The position numbers were made by a program, and so were the translations under genes. 64,000 nt of DNA from Trebonia sp036501515 (GTDB lineage: Bacteria; Actinomycetota; Actinomycetes; Streptosporangiales; Streptosporangiaceae). Where the stretch lies: NCBI GenBank assembly GCA_036501515.1, contig DASYAD010000066.1, positions 1 to 64,000 of the forward strand. The letters are read 5' to 3'. The notes beneath the pieces were generated by a model, which was given only the letters and a program-made list of their open reading frames with translations, had not been told where the DNA came from and ran no database searches. Shown here one piece after another: positions 6,408-15,495 of this stretch (within the stretch, counting starts at the first letter, position 1; every line of letters begins with the position of its first letter).

Positions 6408-7205
6408 GTGGCTGATCTATGGGACGACCTGCTTGCCTGCCTTGACCTCACACCGCTTTCAGGCGAGGACGGCTTCGGGGGCCCTAACCTGCGCCTGGAG
6501 TACCACCGGCTGTTCGGCGGGCAGCTGATCGGCCAGTTCATCGCGGCCGCACAGCTGAGCTGCCCCGAGAAGTCGGTCAAGTCGCTGCACGTGCTGTTCC
6601 CCCGCGAAGGGCACGCCGACGAGCCGGTCCGCTACCTGGTCGAGCGCCACCACTCGGGCGGCACGTTCGCGACGCTCGCGGTCACCGCCCGCCAGTCCCG
6701 CGGCGTCATCGCCACCGCGTCCGTGTCCATGCACGCGGCCGAGGAAGGTCCCGCGCGCCAGTCGGCCGCCCCGGTCCGCGAGGTGCCCGCGGATGCGCCA
6801 GAGACCGAGCTGACCCTGATGCCCTTCCCGGTGCGGAGCAAGTCCAGCCTGGACACGCGGGAGACGGCGCCGCCCGAGTACAGCCTGTGGTTCCGCACCC
6901 CGCCGGTGAGCCCGGTGCTGGCGCCGGCCGTGGCGGCCTACGCCACGGACCTGACGCTGATCGGCACCGCGCTGCGTTCCGTGCCCGGCGTGTCGCAGGC
7001 CGACGCGGGCAAGGCGTTCACCTCGGCCGTCACCTCGCACACGATCTGGTTCCACCGGCCGTTCCGCACCGACGCCTGGCTCCTGCTGCGACAGCAGAGC
7101 CCCGTCCACGCGCACGGGCGGTCCTTCGGGCGCGGCGACCTGCTGACGGCGGACGGCACGCTGGTCGCCTCCTACGCACAGGAGGCTCTGCTGCGCTTCC
7201 GCTGA
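6408..7205 (+). CDS. TesB-like double-hotdog acyl-CoA thioesterase
   Basis: A 265-residue acyl-CoA thioesterase of the TesB (type II) fold, which hydrolyses acyl-CoA to free acid and CoA. The first hotdog holds YHRLFGGQLIGQFIAAAQ and the SLHVLFPREG motif. The second holds HTIWFHRPFRTDAWLLL and ends in SYAQEALLRF. The TesB catalytic Gln region is kept, but the Asp that normally precedes HxxWFH is Ser here (SHTIWFH), so activity may be altered. GTG at 6408 is preferred to ATG 6366, which lies in the middle of the palindrome. TACAGT ends 6 nt before the GTG, suggesting a leaderless transcript. Expression is probably controlled from the palindrome. Confidence 0.82.
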   Translation: MADLWDDLLACLDLTPLSGEDGFGGPNLRLEYHRLFGGQLIGQFIAAAQLSCPEKSVKSLHVLFPREGHADEPVRYLVERHHSGGTFATLAVTARQSRGVIATASVSMHAAEEGPARQSAAPVREVPADAPETELTLMPFPVRSKSSLDTRETAPPEYSLWFRTPPVSPVLAPAVAAYATDLTLIGTALRSVPGVSQADAGKAFTSAVTSHTIWFHRPFRTDAWLLLRQQSPVHAHGRSFGRGDLLTADGTLVASYAQEALLRFR

Positions 7206-7282
7206 GTGCGGCCCGGCCCGGCGGACCGCCTAGGCCGCCGCGTCCGTTCGGTTGGGCAGGCCAGCCCGGCCCGCCGCGGCCG

Positions 7283-8779
7283 TCAGGCGCGGCTGGCCTG
7301 CTCGAGTTCGGCCGTCAGGACGCGGCGCAGCAGCTTGCCCGTCTCGGTTTTCGGCAGCTCCGGGCGGAACACGATCGTCTCGGGGGTCTTAGACGAGCGC
7401 AGCCGGTCCTTGACCCACTGCCGGATCTCCTGCGGGTCACCCTCGCCCACGACGACCGCGACCAGCCGCTGGCCCCACTCGGCGTCGGGCAGGCCGAGGA
7501 CCGCGGCCTCGGTGATGCCGGGGTGCGCAAGCAGCACGTCCTCGATCTCGGCGGGCGCGATGTTCTCCCCGCCGCGGATGATCGTGTCGTCGGCCCGGCC
7601 CTCGATGAACAGGTAACCCTCGGCGTCCAGCCAGCCGCGGTCCCTGGTCGCGAACCAGCCGTCGGCGTCGAGGGCGCTGTACCCGCCGTACTCGCCCGAG
7701 ATCTGGTCGCCGCGGACGAAGATCAGGCCGGTCTCCCCCGGGCCTGCCGTGGCGCCGTCTTCGGCCCTGATCTGGAACTCGACGCCGGGCAGGGCCCGGC
7801 CAACCGAGCTCAGGCGCTGCCGGACGGCGGGATCGGCCGAGGTCAGCGCGGCCTGGTGATCGTCGGGGGAAAGAACCGCGATCGAGGACGCCGTCTCGGT
7901 CAGGCCGTAGGCGTTGACGAACCCGGTACCTGGGAACAGCCGCAGCGCGTCTTCGAGCACCGGTCCCGGCATCCGGGCGCCGCCGTAAGCCAGGCTGCGC
8001 AGGGTCGGCGTGCCGGCCGTCACCGGGTCCGGGCCGGGCCCGGCGGCGCGCAGTTCCGCGACCACGCGGGCGAGCATGGTGGGCACGAGCAGCGCGTGGG
8101 TGACCCCTTCACGGCGGACCGTCTCCAGCCAGGCGGCCGGGTCGAACGCGGCCAGGTAGACCAGCCGGCGTCCCGCGTACAGGTTCGTGAGCAGGTTCGC
8201 GACCCCGGCGACGTGGTACGGCGGCACCGACACGAGTGCCGCCTCGTCCTCGCCCGAGCCGAACTCCACCGTGTTGAGCACGTAGGAAAGCAGGTGCCGG
8301 TGACGGAGCAGCGCCGCCTTCGGCGCCGCGGTGGTACCGCTGGTGTAGAGGATCACGGCGACCGGATCGTCGTCCGCGGCGCTGCCGGCCGTCGCCGCGT
8401 CGTCGGCCTTATTCACCGCATCGGCGGGCACGACGCTGCCCACCGGGCCGGCCCCGGGGGCGAGGAGCGCCCCGAGGTCGGCCTGACGCAGCACCAGCGC
8501 GCCGGGGTGGCGGCTGAGCAGGCCGTCCAGCTGCTGCTCGCTGAGACGGTAGTTCAGCGGAACGAACGGCACGCCCGCCTGGGCCGCGCCGAACAGGGCA
8601 GCAGGGAACCCGAGGTGGTTAGCCCCCAGGTACAGCACCGCCGGGTAGTCCCTGAACCGCTCGGCGGCGGCGCCTGCCAGGTCGAGCAGGTCCGCCGCGC
8701 TCAGCGAACCTCCCTCGGCGACCAGCGCCTGCCGGTCGCCCGCGGACGCGGCCATCTCGAGGATCATGCCGATATTCAC
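7283..8779 (-). CDS. AMP-dependent acyl-CoA ligase (class I adenylate-forming)
   Basis: A 498-residue adenylate-forming enzyme that activates a carboxylic acid with ATP and CoA. The phosphate-binding loop is LYTSGTTAAPKAA (about residues 144-156), followed by NAYGLTET, DRGWLD and the C-terminal PKTETGKLLRR with catalytic K482. The length fits FadD-like synthetases, and the substrate is not predictable. It follows the amidohydrolase gene by 73 bp on the same strand, so it is probably in the unit controlled by the operator at 10053-10069. Confidence 0.9.
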   Translation of the reverse strand: MNIGMILEMAASAGDRQALVAEGGSLSAADLLDLAGAAAERFRDYPAVLYLGANHLGFPAALFGAAQAGVPFVPLNYRLSEQQLDGLLSRHPGALVLRQADLGALLAPGAGPVGSVVPADAVNKADDAATAGSAADDDPVAVILYTSGTTAAPKAALLRHRHLLSYVLNTVEFGSGEDEAALVSVPPYHVAGVANLLTNLYAGRRLVYLAAFDPAAWLETVRREGVTHALLVPTMLARVVAELRAAGPGPDPVTAGTPTLRSLAYGGARMPGPVLEDALRLFPGTGFVNAYGLTETASSIAVLSPDDHQAALTSADPAVRQRLSSVGRALPGVEFQIRAEDGATAGPGETGLIFVRGDQISGEYGGYSALDADGWFATRDRGWLDAEGYLFIEGRADDTIIRGGENIAPAEIEDVLLAHPGITEAAVLGLPDAEWGQRLVAVVVGEGDPQEIRQWVKDRLRSSKTPETIVFRPELPKTETGKLLRRVLTAELEQASRA

Positions 8780-8852
8780 GAAGATCCCATCTACGCGGGC
8801 GGGCGCCGGCCTGGCGCCGGCCAGTCAGGCTGAGGCACTAACGAAGCGGTAG

Positions 8853-10031
8853 TCAGACACCGACGAGGCGGGCGAGGTTGCCGCCCATGACCTTGGCCTT
8901 GTCGGTCTCGTCCATCTTGGTCAGCACGTCGACGTAGCTGACCGGGTCGGCCAGGCCCTCCGGGTGCGGCCAGTCCGAGCCGAACAGCACCCGGTCCACG
9001 CCTATCACCGAGGACAGCTCGGCCAGGTCGTCCTCCCAGAACGGGGAGATGTGCAGCCGCGTCCGCAGCGCCTCGACGGGGTCGCCAAGGAACCCTTCCG
9101 GCGCCTTCTTGTAGACGTCGGCGAGCTCGCTGAGCAGCGGCATCAGCCAGGAGGAGCCGTTCTCGATGACCGCCAGCTTCAGCTCGGGGTGGCGGAAGAG
9201 CGCGCCGTGGCAGACCCAGGAGGACACCGCGTCGGTCACCGGCCGCCACTCCTGCACCATGCGGAAGACATTGGCGACAAACGGCAGGTGTTCCCTGCCC
9301 GTCCCCTCCCACTCCGAGGCGTACCGGGCGTAACCGCTGTCTGAGGAGTGCATCGCGACCAGCACGCCCGCGTCAGACACCCGCTTCCAGAACGGGTCGA
9401 ACTCCGGCAGCGCGAACGACCGCGGGCCGCGGAGCCCGGGCACCGGGGCGGGCCGGACCAGGATGGTCCGCGCACCGCGCTCGAGGACCCATTCCAGTTC
9501 CTCGATCGCCTTGTCCACGATCGGCAGGCTGATGACCGGAACGGTGAAGATCCGGTCCTTGTAGTTGAACGACCATTCCTCGTGCAGCCACTGGTTCAGC
9601 GCGTGGGTGACCACGTGGATGAGCTCCGGGTCGTCCCGCATCCGCTCCTCGACCAGGCTGGCCAGGGTCGGGAACATCAGCGAGCGCTGGATGCCCATCT
9701 CGTCCATCAGGGACAGCCGGGGGCCGGGCTCGCGGAACGCGGGAATGGCCCGCATCGGCTCGCCGAAGATCTCCCGGCGGGTCTTGCCCTCCGGGTTGCC
9801 GCTCTTGAAGTACTCCTCCATCGCGCCCGGCCTGGCGACCACGTCGAAGGTGGGATTGGGGATGTAGTCGCTGATCTGACCGCGGATCGCGATCTTGGTG
9901 CGGCCGTTCACCTGGACGTACTGGATAGCGCTTGCGTACTGCTTCGGCAGGTACCTGGTCAGCGCGTCCTGCGTCTCGTACAGGTGGTTGTCGCAGTCGA
10001 ACAGCGGATAAGACAGTGCACGCGACGGCAT
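8853..10031 (-). CDS. Amidohydrolase_2 (ACMSD-like) family metal-dependent hydrolase
   Basis: A 392-residue TIM-barrel protein of the amidohydrolase-2 family, whose members decarboxylate or hydrolyse cyclic and aromatic acids. Metal-site features are FDCDNHLYE (H16), VAMHSSDS, and the late FGSDWPHPEG block carrying the conserved Asp. Relatives in actinobacterial lipid and steroid clusters often have no known reaction. AAGGAG lies 7 nt before the ATG at 10031, and the operator core begins 23 bp upstream of that. A second family member is encoded at 44942-46237. Confidence 0.85.
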   Translation of the reverse strand: MPSRALSYPLFDCDNHLYETQDALTRYLPKQYASAIQYVQVNGRTKIAIRGQISDYIPNPTFDVVARPGAMEEYFKSGNPEGKTRREIFGEPMRAIPAFREPGPRLSLMDEMGIQRSLMFPTLASLVEERMRDDPELIHVVTHALNQWLHEEWSFNYKDRIFTVPVISLPIVDKAIEELEWVLERGARTILVRPAPVPGLRGPRSFALPEFDPFWKRVSDAGVLVAMHSSDSGYARYASEWEGTGREHLPFVANVFRMVQEWRPVTDAVSSWVCHGALFRHPELKLAVIENGSSWLMPLLSELADVYKKAPEGFLGDPVEALRTRLHISPFWEDDLAELSSVIGVDRVLFGSDWPHPEGLADPVSYVDVLTKMDETDKAKVMGGNLARLVGV

Positions 10032-10052
10032 GAGATTCTCCTTCTCTTTTCA

Positions 10053-10069
10053 TGAGAATGATATTCTCA
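10053..10069. promoter_or_regulatory. Operator TGAGAATGATATTCTCA
   Basis: A perfect palindrome with 7-bp arms and the same GAT centre as the sites at 6362 and 32098. It sits 22 bp upstream of the amidohydrolase start at 10031, in the promoter of the 10031-7283 unit. Confidence 0.8.
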
Positions 10070-10105
10070 CTAGGAATTGATAGCAACCGGTCGATGGCAC
10101 ATCGA

Positions 10106-11311
10106 TCAGGTGACGGCACCTGCCGCCTTCAGCTCGATAATCCGGTCCCAGTCAAGGCCGAGTTCCAGCAGGACCTCCTCGGTCTGCGCGGCGAACGACG
10201 GCGCCGGGCCGAGTTCCGGCGCGGTGACGTCGAACTGCACAGGCGAGGACGCCAGCGAAAGCTCGCCCGCGGGCCTGATGTACTCGTTCGCCGCGATCTG
10301 CGGGTCGGCGGCGGCCTGCAGGGTGTCCTGCACGGGCGCCCACGGACCGGAAAGCGCACCCAGGATCTCGGTCCACTCCGTCAGCGGGCGCGCACGGAAC
10401 GCCTCGGCCAGCAGTTCCACGCCCGCGGCGGCGTTGACCGCGATGGTCTCCGCCGTCGCGAAGCGCGGATCGGACGCCAGGTCCTTGCGCCCGATCACCT
10501 CGCACACCTCAGCCCAGAACTTGCCCGGCTGAAGCATGACGAGCGACAGGTACCGGCTGTCAGCCGTCTTGTACAGGCCTGACAACGGGTTGGTGGGCGC
10601 CCCGTGCGCGCCGGCGGGCGGCGCCTCGTAGGTCTCGTTCAGGTGAATCGAGAGCGCGAGGGCGTGCCCCATCGCCCACAGCCCGCTGCCGAGCAGCGAG
10701 ACGTCGACGACCGCGGCCTCGCCGGTGCGCTCGCGCTTGAACAGCGCGGCCGCGATCCCGCCGGCCAGGTTGGTGCCGGAAATCGTGTCGCCGTAGGCGG
10801 GCGGCGGCATGATCAGCCCGGGCGAGTTCGGCGGCGTGAGCGACGCCGCCGAGGTGCCGCGGGCCCAGAACGCGGTCATGTCGTAGCCGCCGCGCTCGGA
10901 CTCCGCGCCGCGCGGGCCGAGCGCGCTGCCGCGCGCGTAGATGATGGACGGGTTCACCGCCCGGATGTCGTCGAGGTCGATACCGAACCGGCGCCTGGCG
11001 GCGGGCAGGAAGCTGGTCAGGAAGACGTCAGCCCGGCGGGTCAGCTCGTACAGCACCTCGACGCCCCCGGGGGTGCCGACGTTCAGCCCGATCGACCGCT
11101 TGCCCCGGTTGGCGTGCTCGAAGTTGGGGTTCGGGTCGCCCGTCACCTTGTACCGCCCGGTCTGCCGCAGCCCGCGCTGCGGGTCGCCGGTGACCGCGTG
11201 CTCGACCTTGAGCACGTCCGCGCCCCAGTCGGCGAGCACCGCACCCGCCGACGGCACGAACCCGTACATCGCTACCTCGAGGACCTTTACCCCGTCCAGC
11301 GGCCCGGTCAT
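10106..11311 (-). CDS. Family III (CaiB/BaiF) CoA-transferase
   Basis: A 401-residue formyl-CoA-transferase-type enzyme that moves CoA between carboxylic acids through an aspartyl anhydride. The catalytic Asp is D175 in PAYGDTISG. The N-terminal ADWGADVLKVE and the ANRGKRSIGLN block are family hallmarks. Its ATG overlaps the stop of the aldehyde dehydrogenase gene as ATGA, so the two are translationally coupled. The pair would turn an aldehyde into an acid and then its CoA ester, which is an inference from context. Confidence 0.9.
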   Translation of the reverse strand: MTGPLDGVKVLEVAMYGFVPSAGAVLADWGADVLKVEHAVTGDPQRGLRQTGRYKVTGDPNPNFEHANRGKRSIGLNVGTPGGVEVLYELTRRADVFLTSFLPAARRRFGIDLDDIRAVNPSIIYARGSALGPRGAESERGGYDMTAFWARGTSAASLTPPNSPGLIMPPPAYGDTISGTNLAGGIAAALFKRERTGEAAVVDVSLLGSGLWAMGHALALSIHLNETYEAPPAGAHGAPTNPLSGLYKTADSRYLSLVMLQPGKFWAEVCEVIGRKDLASDPRFATAETIAVNAAAGVELLAEAFRARPLTEWTEILGALSGPWAPVQDTLQAAADPQIAANEYIRPAGELSLASSPVQFDVTAPELGPAPSFAAQTEEVLLELGLDWDRIIELKAAGAVT

Positions 11312-12777
11312 GCGATCACCGCCGCGAGGGTCTTGGCTTCGAGGAACTCCTCAAGCCCGGCTTTGCCCATCTCCTTGCCGATGCCCGACTGCTTGTAGCC
11401 GCCGAAGGGCGCGTCCGGCCCGAACCAGGCACCGCCGTTCACGCTCATCGTGCCGGTCCTGATCCGCCGGGCGACCGCCAGCGCCCGGTCGCCTGACGCG
11501 CTGAAGACAGCGCCCGACAGCCCGTAGATCGAGTTGTTGGCGATACGCACCGCGTCGTCGTCACCGTCGTGCGGAATGATCGCAAGCACCGGCCCGAACA
11601 CCTCTTCCTGGGCGATCTCACTGTCCGGGTCCACGTTGGACAGGACAGTCGGCGTGTAGAAGTAGCCCGGGTCGACGCGGGTACCGCCGGTGACGAGCGT
11701 CGCGCCCGCCTCGACCGCCCGCTGGACCAGGCCGTCCACCTTGTCCCGTTGCCGCTCGCTGATCAGCGGTCCCATGTAGATCGACGGGTCGGACGGGTCT
11801 CCGCAGGTCACGTGGCCCATCAGCCCCGCCACGGTCGCGGCGATCTCGTCCATCCGGGCCCGCGGCACCACCATCCGGGTGGGGATCGCGCACCCCTGGC
11901 CGGCGTGCGAGCAAGTGGCGAAGGCCGCCATCTGGGCCGGCCCCATGATGTCGGCGTCGTCCAGGACCACCAGCGCGGACTTGCCGCCAAGCTCGAGGAA
12001 CACGCGCTTGACGGTGGCGCTGGCCGCCGCCATGATCCGGCGGCCGGTCGCCGTCGACCCGGTGAACGTCACCGCGTCCACGTCGGGCGAGGTGGTCAGC
12101 TCCTCCCCGGCCTCGACCGACGACGAGGACACGATGTTGACCACGCCAGGCGGTATGTCGGTGTCAGCCGCGATCAGCGCCCCCAGGGCCAGCGTGATCA
12201 GCGGGGTGTCAGGCGCGGCCTTGAGCACCACCGTGCAGCCGGCCGCCAGCGCCGGCGCGAGCTTGGCCAGGGCGAGCTGGGTCGGGTAGTTGTAGCCGAT
12301 GATCGCGGCGACGACGCCGGTGGCCTCCTTCTCGATCCAGCGGCGGTGCCGCTGGCCGCGGTACTCGAGCTCGCCGACCTCCTCGGTGAAGGAGTAGCCG
12401 GACAGCAGCTCGCTGTAGTACCGCACGATCTCGATCGGCTCGTCGAGCTGGGCCCCGTAGGTGATCATGCGGGACGCGCCGGTGTCCGCGATCGTCAGCT
12501 CGCGCAGCTCTTCCTTGTGCTCGGTCAGCGCCGCGTGCAGCTGGCGGAGGCAGCGGGTGCGCAGCTCAACGTCGGAGGACCAGGTAGTCGTGTCGAACGC
12601 GTGCCTGGCCGCCGCGATCGCCGCGCGCACGTCGGCCACCGTTGCGTCTGGCGCATGCCCGAACACCTCCCCGGTCGCGGGGTTAACCGACGGGAACGTC
12701 CGTTCCGCGGTCACCAGCTTCCCGTCGATGAGCATCTGTCCCGGCAGCACCGCCGGTCCTGCATCCGTGCTTGCCAT
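11308..12777 (-). CDS. NAD(P)-dependent aldehyde dehydrogenase
   Basis: A 489-residue aldehyde dehydrogenase that oxidises an aldehyde to an acid. The general base is E262 in LELGGKSA and the nucleophile is C296 in AGQGCAIPT. The cofactor segments GYNYPTQLALAK and VVLKAAPDTP are intact. ATG at 12777 has GGGAAGGG about 8 nt upstream. Extending to an ATG at 12870 would read through the operator and add residues unlike the family. The start lies 28 bp from the operator core at 12805-12819, which it shares with the divergent DUF35-thiolase gene. Confidence 0.92.
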   Translation of the reverse strand: MASTDAGPAVLPGQMLIDGKLVTAERTFPSVNPATGEVFGHAPDATVADVRAAIAAARHAFDTTTWSSDVELRTRCLRQLHAALTEHKEELRELTIADTGASRMITYGAQLDEPIEIVRYYSELLSGYSFTEEVGELEYRGQRHRRWIEKEATGVVAAIIGYNYPTQLALAKLAPALAAGCTVVLKAAPDTPLITLALGALIAADTDIPPGVVNIVSSSSVEAGEELTTSPDVDAVTFTGSTATGRRIMAAASATVKRVFLELGGKSALVVLDDADIMGPAQMAAFATCSHAGQGCAIPTRMVVPRARMDEIAATVAGLMGHVTCGDPSDPSIYMGPLISERQRDKVDGLVQRAVEAGATLVTGGTRVDPGYFYTPTVLSNVDPDSEIAQEEVFGPVLAIIPHDGDDDAVRIANNSIYGLSGAVFSASGDRALAVARRIRTGTMSVNGGAWFGPDAPFGGYKQSGIGKEMGKAGLEEFLEAKTLAAVIA

Positions 12778-12804
12778 TCGCGGCCCTTCCCTGCACCAAG
12801 TTGC

Positions 12805-12819
12805 GAGAGTACGATTCTC
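12805..12819. promoter_or_regulatory. Operator GAGAGTACGATTCTC (one mismatch)
   Basis: The core matches GAGAAT-N3-ATTCTC with a single A to G change in the left arm; GC and GC extend the symmetry outward. It lies between divergent starts at 12777 and 12885, so it could control both. Confidence 0.72.
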
Positions 12820-12884
12820 GCATTTGGAAGTGTTATTTTCAACATGAGCCGCCACCGGCCCATGTCTCACCGAAGAGGAGCACC

Positions 12885-14564
12885 GTGCCCGACGCTGCTG
12901 GCGCCGCCGCTGGCCGGCCCCTGCCGTTGCTGACCATGGAGAACGAGTTCTTCTGGAAGTCAGGAGCGGACGGGAAACTGAGGATTCTGGGCTGCGAGTC
13001 CTGCTCCGCCCTCATCCACCCGCCGCAGCCGGTCTGCCGTTACTGCGGCGGGCTCGCGCTGTCGCCGACCGAAGTGTCCGGGTACGCGACGCTAATCGGG
13101 TTCACGGTCAGCCACCGGTTCGCGGTGCCGGGGATGCCCTCGCCTTACGTAGTCGCCCAGGTCGCGCTCGAGGACGACCCGCGGGTCAGGCTGACCACCA
13201 GCGCGGTGTCCTGCCCGGCCGACGAACTGCGCCTCGGCCTGCGCATGGAGGTCGTCTTCGAGCAGGTCGACGACGTGTGGCTGCCGCAGTTCAGGCCGTG
13301 CGCGACCCAGCCCCCCGTGCTGCCGCCGCTGCCGGAGGAAGAGGTACCGCCAGGGGCGCACTGGCGCTACGTGCGGCCGATGGTCCGCCAGGACAAGTTC
13401 GAGTCGAAGGCGGCACTAACCGGGATCGGCATGTCGCAGGTCGGACGGCGCCTGATGCGGCCGCCGCTGTCGCTGACCGTCGAGGCCTGCACCGCCGCGG
13501 TGGCCGACGCGGGCCTGACCATGGCCGACATCGACGGGCTGGCCACCTACCCGGGCGGCACCGGGGCGGTAGTCGGCATGACCGAGGGCGGGGTGACCGC
13601 GCTCGAGTCGGCGCTCGGCCTGCGGCCCTCGTGGTACAACGGCGGCCTCGACACATTCGGCCCCACCGGTTCGGTCATCGCGGCGATGATCGCGGTGGCG
13701 GCCGGGGCCGCCAGGCACGTGCTGTGCTTCCGCACCGTGTGGGAGTCGACCTTCGCCGAGCTGGTACGCGCCGGGCGGCTGCAGCCCCCAGGCGGCGGCC
13801 GCCGGGCGGACTGGATGCACCCGTTCGGCGCGATCTCCCCCGCGCACACGCTCGCGCAGGTGGCACAGCGGTACTTCCACGCCTACGGTGCCTCACGGGA
13901 GACGCTGGGGTGGATCGCGCTGAACCAGCGGGCAAACGCCGCCAGGAACCCCACCGCGGTCTACCGCACGCCGCTGACCATGGACGACTACCTGACAGCG
14001 CGCCTGATCACCACGCCGTTCGGGCTGTACGACTGCGACGTCCCGTGCGACGGGGCGGTGGCGGTGGTGGTGTCGGCCGTCGACACCGTCGCCGACCTCC
14101 CGTCCACGCCGGTCTTCGTGGAGGCGGTCGGCACGCAGATCACCGAGCGGCTGGAGTGGGACCAGTCGACGCTGACCCACGAACCGCAGGTGCTCGGGCA
14201 GTCGGCGCACCTGTGGTCGCGCACGTCGCTGCGCCCGTCGGACGTCTCGGTGGCGGAGCTGTACGACGGGTTCACGATCAACTGCCTGTCCTGGATCGAG
14301 GCGCTCGGCTTCTGCGGAATCGGCGAGGCCAAGGACTTCCTCGCGGGAGGAAAGAACATCGCCGTCGACGGTGTGCTGCCGCTGAACACGCACGGGGGGC
14401 AGCTCTCGCACGGGCGCACCCACGGGATGGGCCTGGTGCACGAGGCGGTGACGCAGCTGCGCGGCGACGCGGGCGACCGCCAGGTGCCAGGGGCCTCGGT
14501 CGCCGCGGTCTCCACCGGCGGCCTGACGCCCAGCGGGGTCATGCTGCTGCGGGCGGCGGAGTGA
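12885..14564 (+). CDS. DUF35 (zinc-ribbon/OB) - thiolase-like fusion protein
   Basis: A 559-residue fusion. Residues 1 to about 135 form a DUF35 acyl-CoA-binding domain with a zinc ribbon (C37, C40, C51, C54) and an OB fold. Residues from about 170 form a thiolase-superfamily lipid-transfer-protein domain. The domain lacks the thiolase nucleophile Cys (the region reads LDTFGPTGS) but keeps the AELYDGFT and GRTHGMG motifs. Separate proteins of these two kinds, Ltp2 and the ChsH2 DUF35 domain, form the retro-aldolase that removes a C3 unit in steroid side-chain degradation. I infer a retro-aldolase in a single chain. GTG at 12885 follows AAGAGGAG. Confidence 0.85.
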   Translation: MPDAAGAAAGRPLPLLTMENEFFWKSGADGKLRILGCESCSALIHPPQPVCRYCGGLALSPTEVSGYATLIGFTVSHRFAVPGMPSPYVVAQVALEDDPRVRLTTSAVSCPADELRLGLRMEVVFEQVDDVWLPQFRPCATQPPVLPPLPEEEVPPGAHWRYVRPMVRQDKFESKAALTGIGMSQVGRRLMRPPLSLTVEACTAAVADAGLTMADIDGLATYPGGTGAVVGMTEGGVTALESALGLRPSWYNGGLDTFGPTGSVIAAMIAVAAGAARHVLCFRTVWESTFAELVRAGRLQPPGGGRRADWMHPFGAISPAHTLAQVAQRYFHAYGASRETLGWIALNQRANAARNPTAVYRTPLTMDDYLTARLITTPFGLYDCDVPCDGAVAVVVSAVDTVADLPSTPVFVEAVGTQITERLEWDQSTLTHEPQVLGQSAHLWSRTSLRPSDVSVAELYDGFTINCLSWIEALGFCGIGEAKDFLAGGKNIAVDGVLPLNTHGGQLSHGRTHGMGLVHEAVTQLRGDAGDRQVPGASVAAVSTGGLTPSGVMLLRAAE

Positions 14565-15478
14565 CGGCGCTCCCCTGGGAGCCCGCGGCCGGCTCCGTCA
14601 CGGTCGAGACCGTGCACGTCGACGGCATCCCCGTGTCAGCCCGGGTCCTCGCGGTGACGCGGCCCCGCGCGGTCCTGGTGGCCCTGCACGGCGGCGCGGT
14701 GAACTCGGCCTACTACGACTCGCGGCGCCCGTCGCGCTCGTCGCTGCTGCTAGCGGGGGCGGCCCTCGGCTACACGGTCATCGCCCTCGACCGGCCCGGG
14801 TACGGCGCGTCAGCCCCCTACGGCGAGCACCTGTCAGCGCCGGACGCCCGGGTGGACCTCACCTACGGCGCGATCGACGCGCTGCTGGCCAGCCGGTCCC
14901 GCGGCGCCGGCGTCTTCGTCATGGCGCACTCGATGGGCTGCGTGCTCGCGGTACGGCTGGCGGCCGACCCGCGCGGCGCGGAGCTGCTCGGGCTCGAGAT
15001 CGCCGCGACCGGCCTGGTACCGCACCCGGACGCCGCCTTCATGGACTCGCTGATCAGCACGGGCGAACCAGGGCCGCGTTACGCGGACCGGCCGCGGCGG
15101 GCGATGCTGCAGGAAGCGCTGTGGAACCCGGCCCGGCTGTACCCGCCTGGCGCCGCGGCCGACCTCGGCATCGCGGCCTCGCCCGGCTACGAAGGGCCCG
15201 AGATCGGCGGCTGGATCGGCGCGCTGCCCAAGCTCGCGGCCGGCGTCCGGGTCCCCGTGCACTACACGCTGGGCGATCACGAGCGGGTGTGGAGCACCGG
15301 ACCGGCGGCCATGGCCGAGGTGGGCGGGCTGTTCACCGCGTCACCGCGGGTCGTCACGGCCGAGCAGGCGGACGCCGCGCACAACCTCAGCCTCGGCTGG
15401 TCGGCGCTGTCTTACCACCTGAAGGTGCTGTCTTTCGCGGAGGAGTGCGCCGTCGCCCGCGAGAACGCCAGCGAATGA
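14561..15478 (+). CDS. Alpha/beta hydrolase
   Basis: A 305-residue alpha/beta-hydrolase. The nucleophile elbow is AHSMG with S124, the oxyanion region is ALHGGAVNS, an acidic residue is in TLGDHERVW and the late His is H274 in DAAHNLSLG. The GTG start overlaps the stop of the upstream fusion gene as GTGA, so it is coupled to it. It may hydrolyse an ester, lactone or acyl-CoA formed in the same pathway; the substrate is not evident. Confidence 0.85.
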   Translation: MTALPWEPAAGSVTVETVHVDGIPVSARVLAVTRPRAVLVALHGGAVNSAYYDSRRPSRSSLLLAGAALGYTVIALDRPGYGASAPYGEHLSAPDARVDLTYGAIDALLASRSRGAGVFVMAHSMGCVLAVRLAADPRGAELLGLEIAATGLVPHPDAAFMDSLISTGEPGPRYADRPRRAMLQEALWNPARLYPPGAAADLGIAASPGYEGPEIGGWIGALPKLAAGVRVPVHYTLGDHERVWSTGPAAMAEVGGLFTASPRVVTAEQADAAHNLSLGWSALSYHLKVLSFAEECAVARENASE

Positions 15479-15495
15479 GGAGAGGCCGCCGTGCT

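Noticed and set aside
12778..12870. Extension of the aldehyde dehydrogenase to ATG 12870
   Set aside because: The extra codons translate the operator region and do not match the family; ATG 12777 has a good ribosome site.
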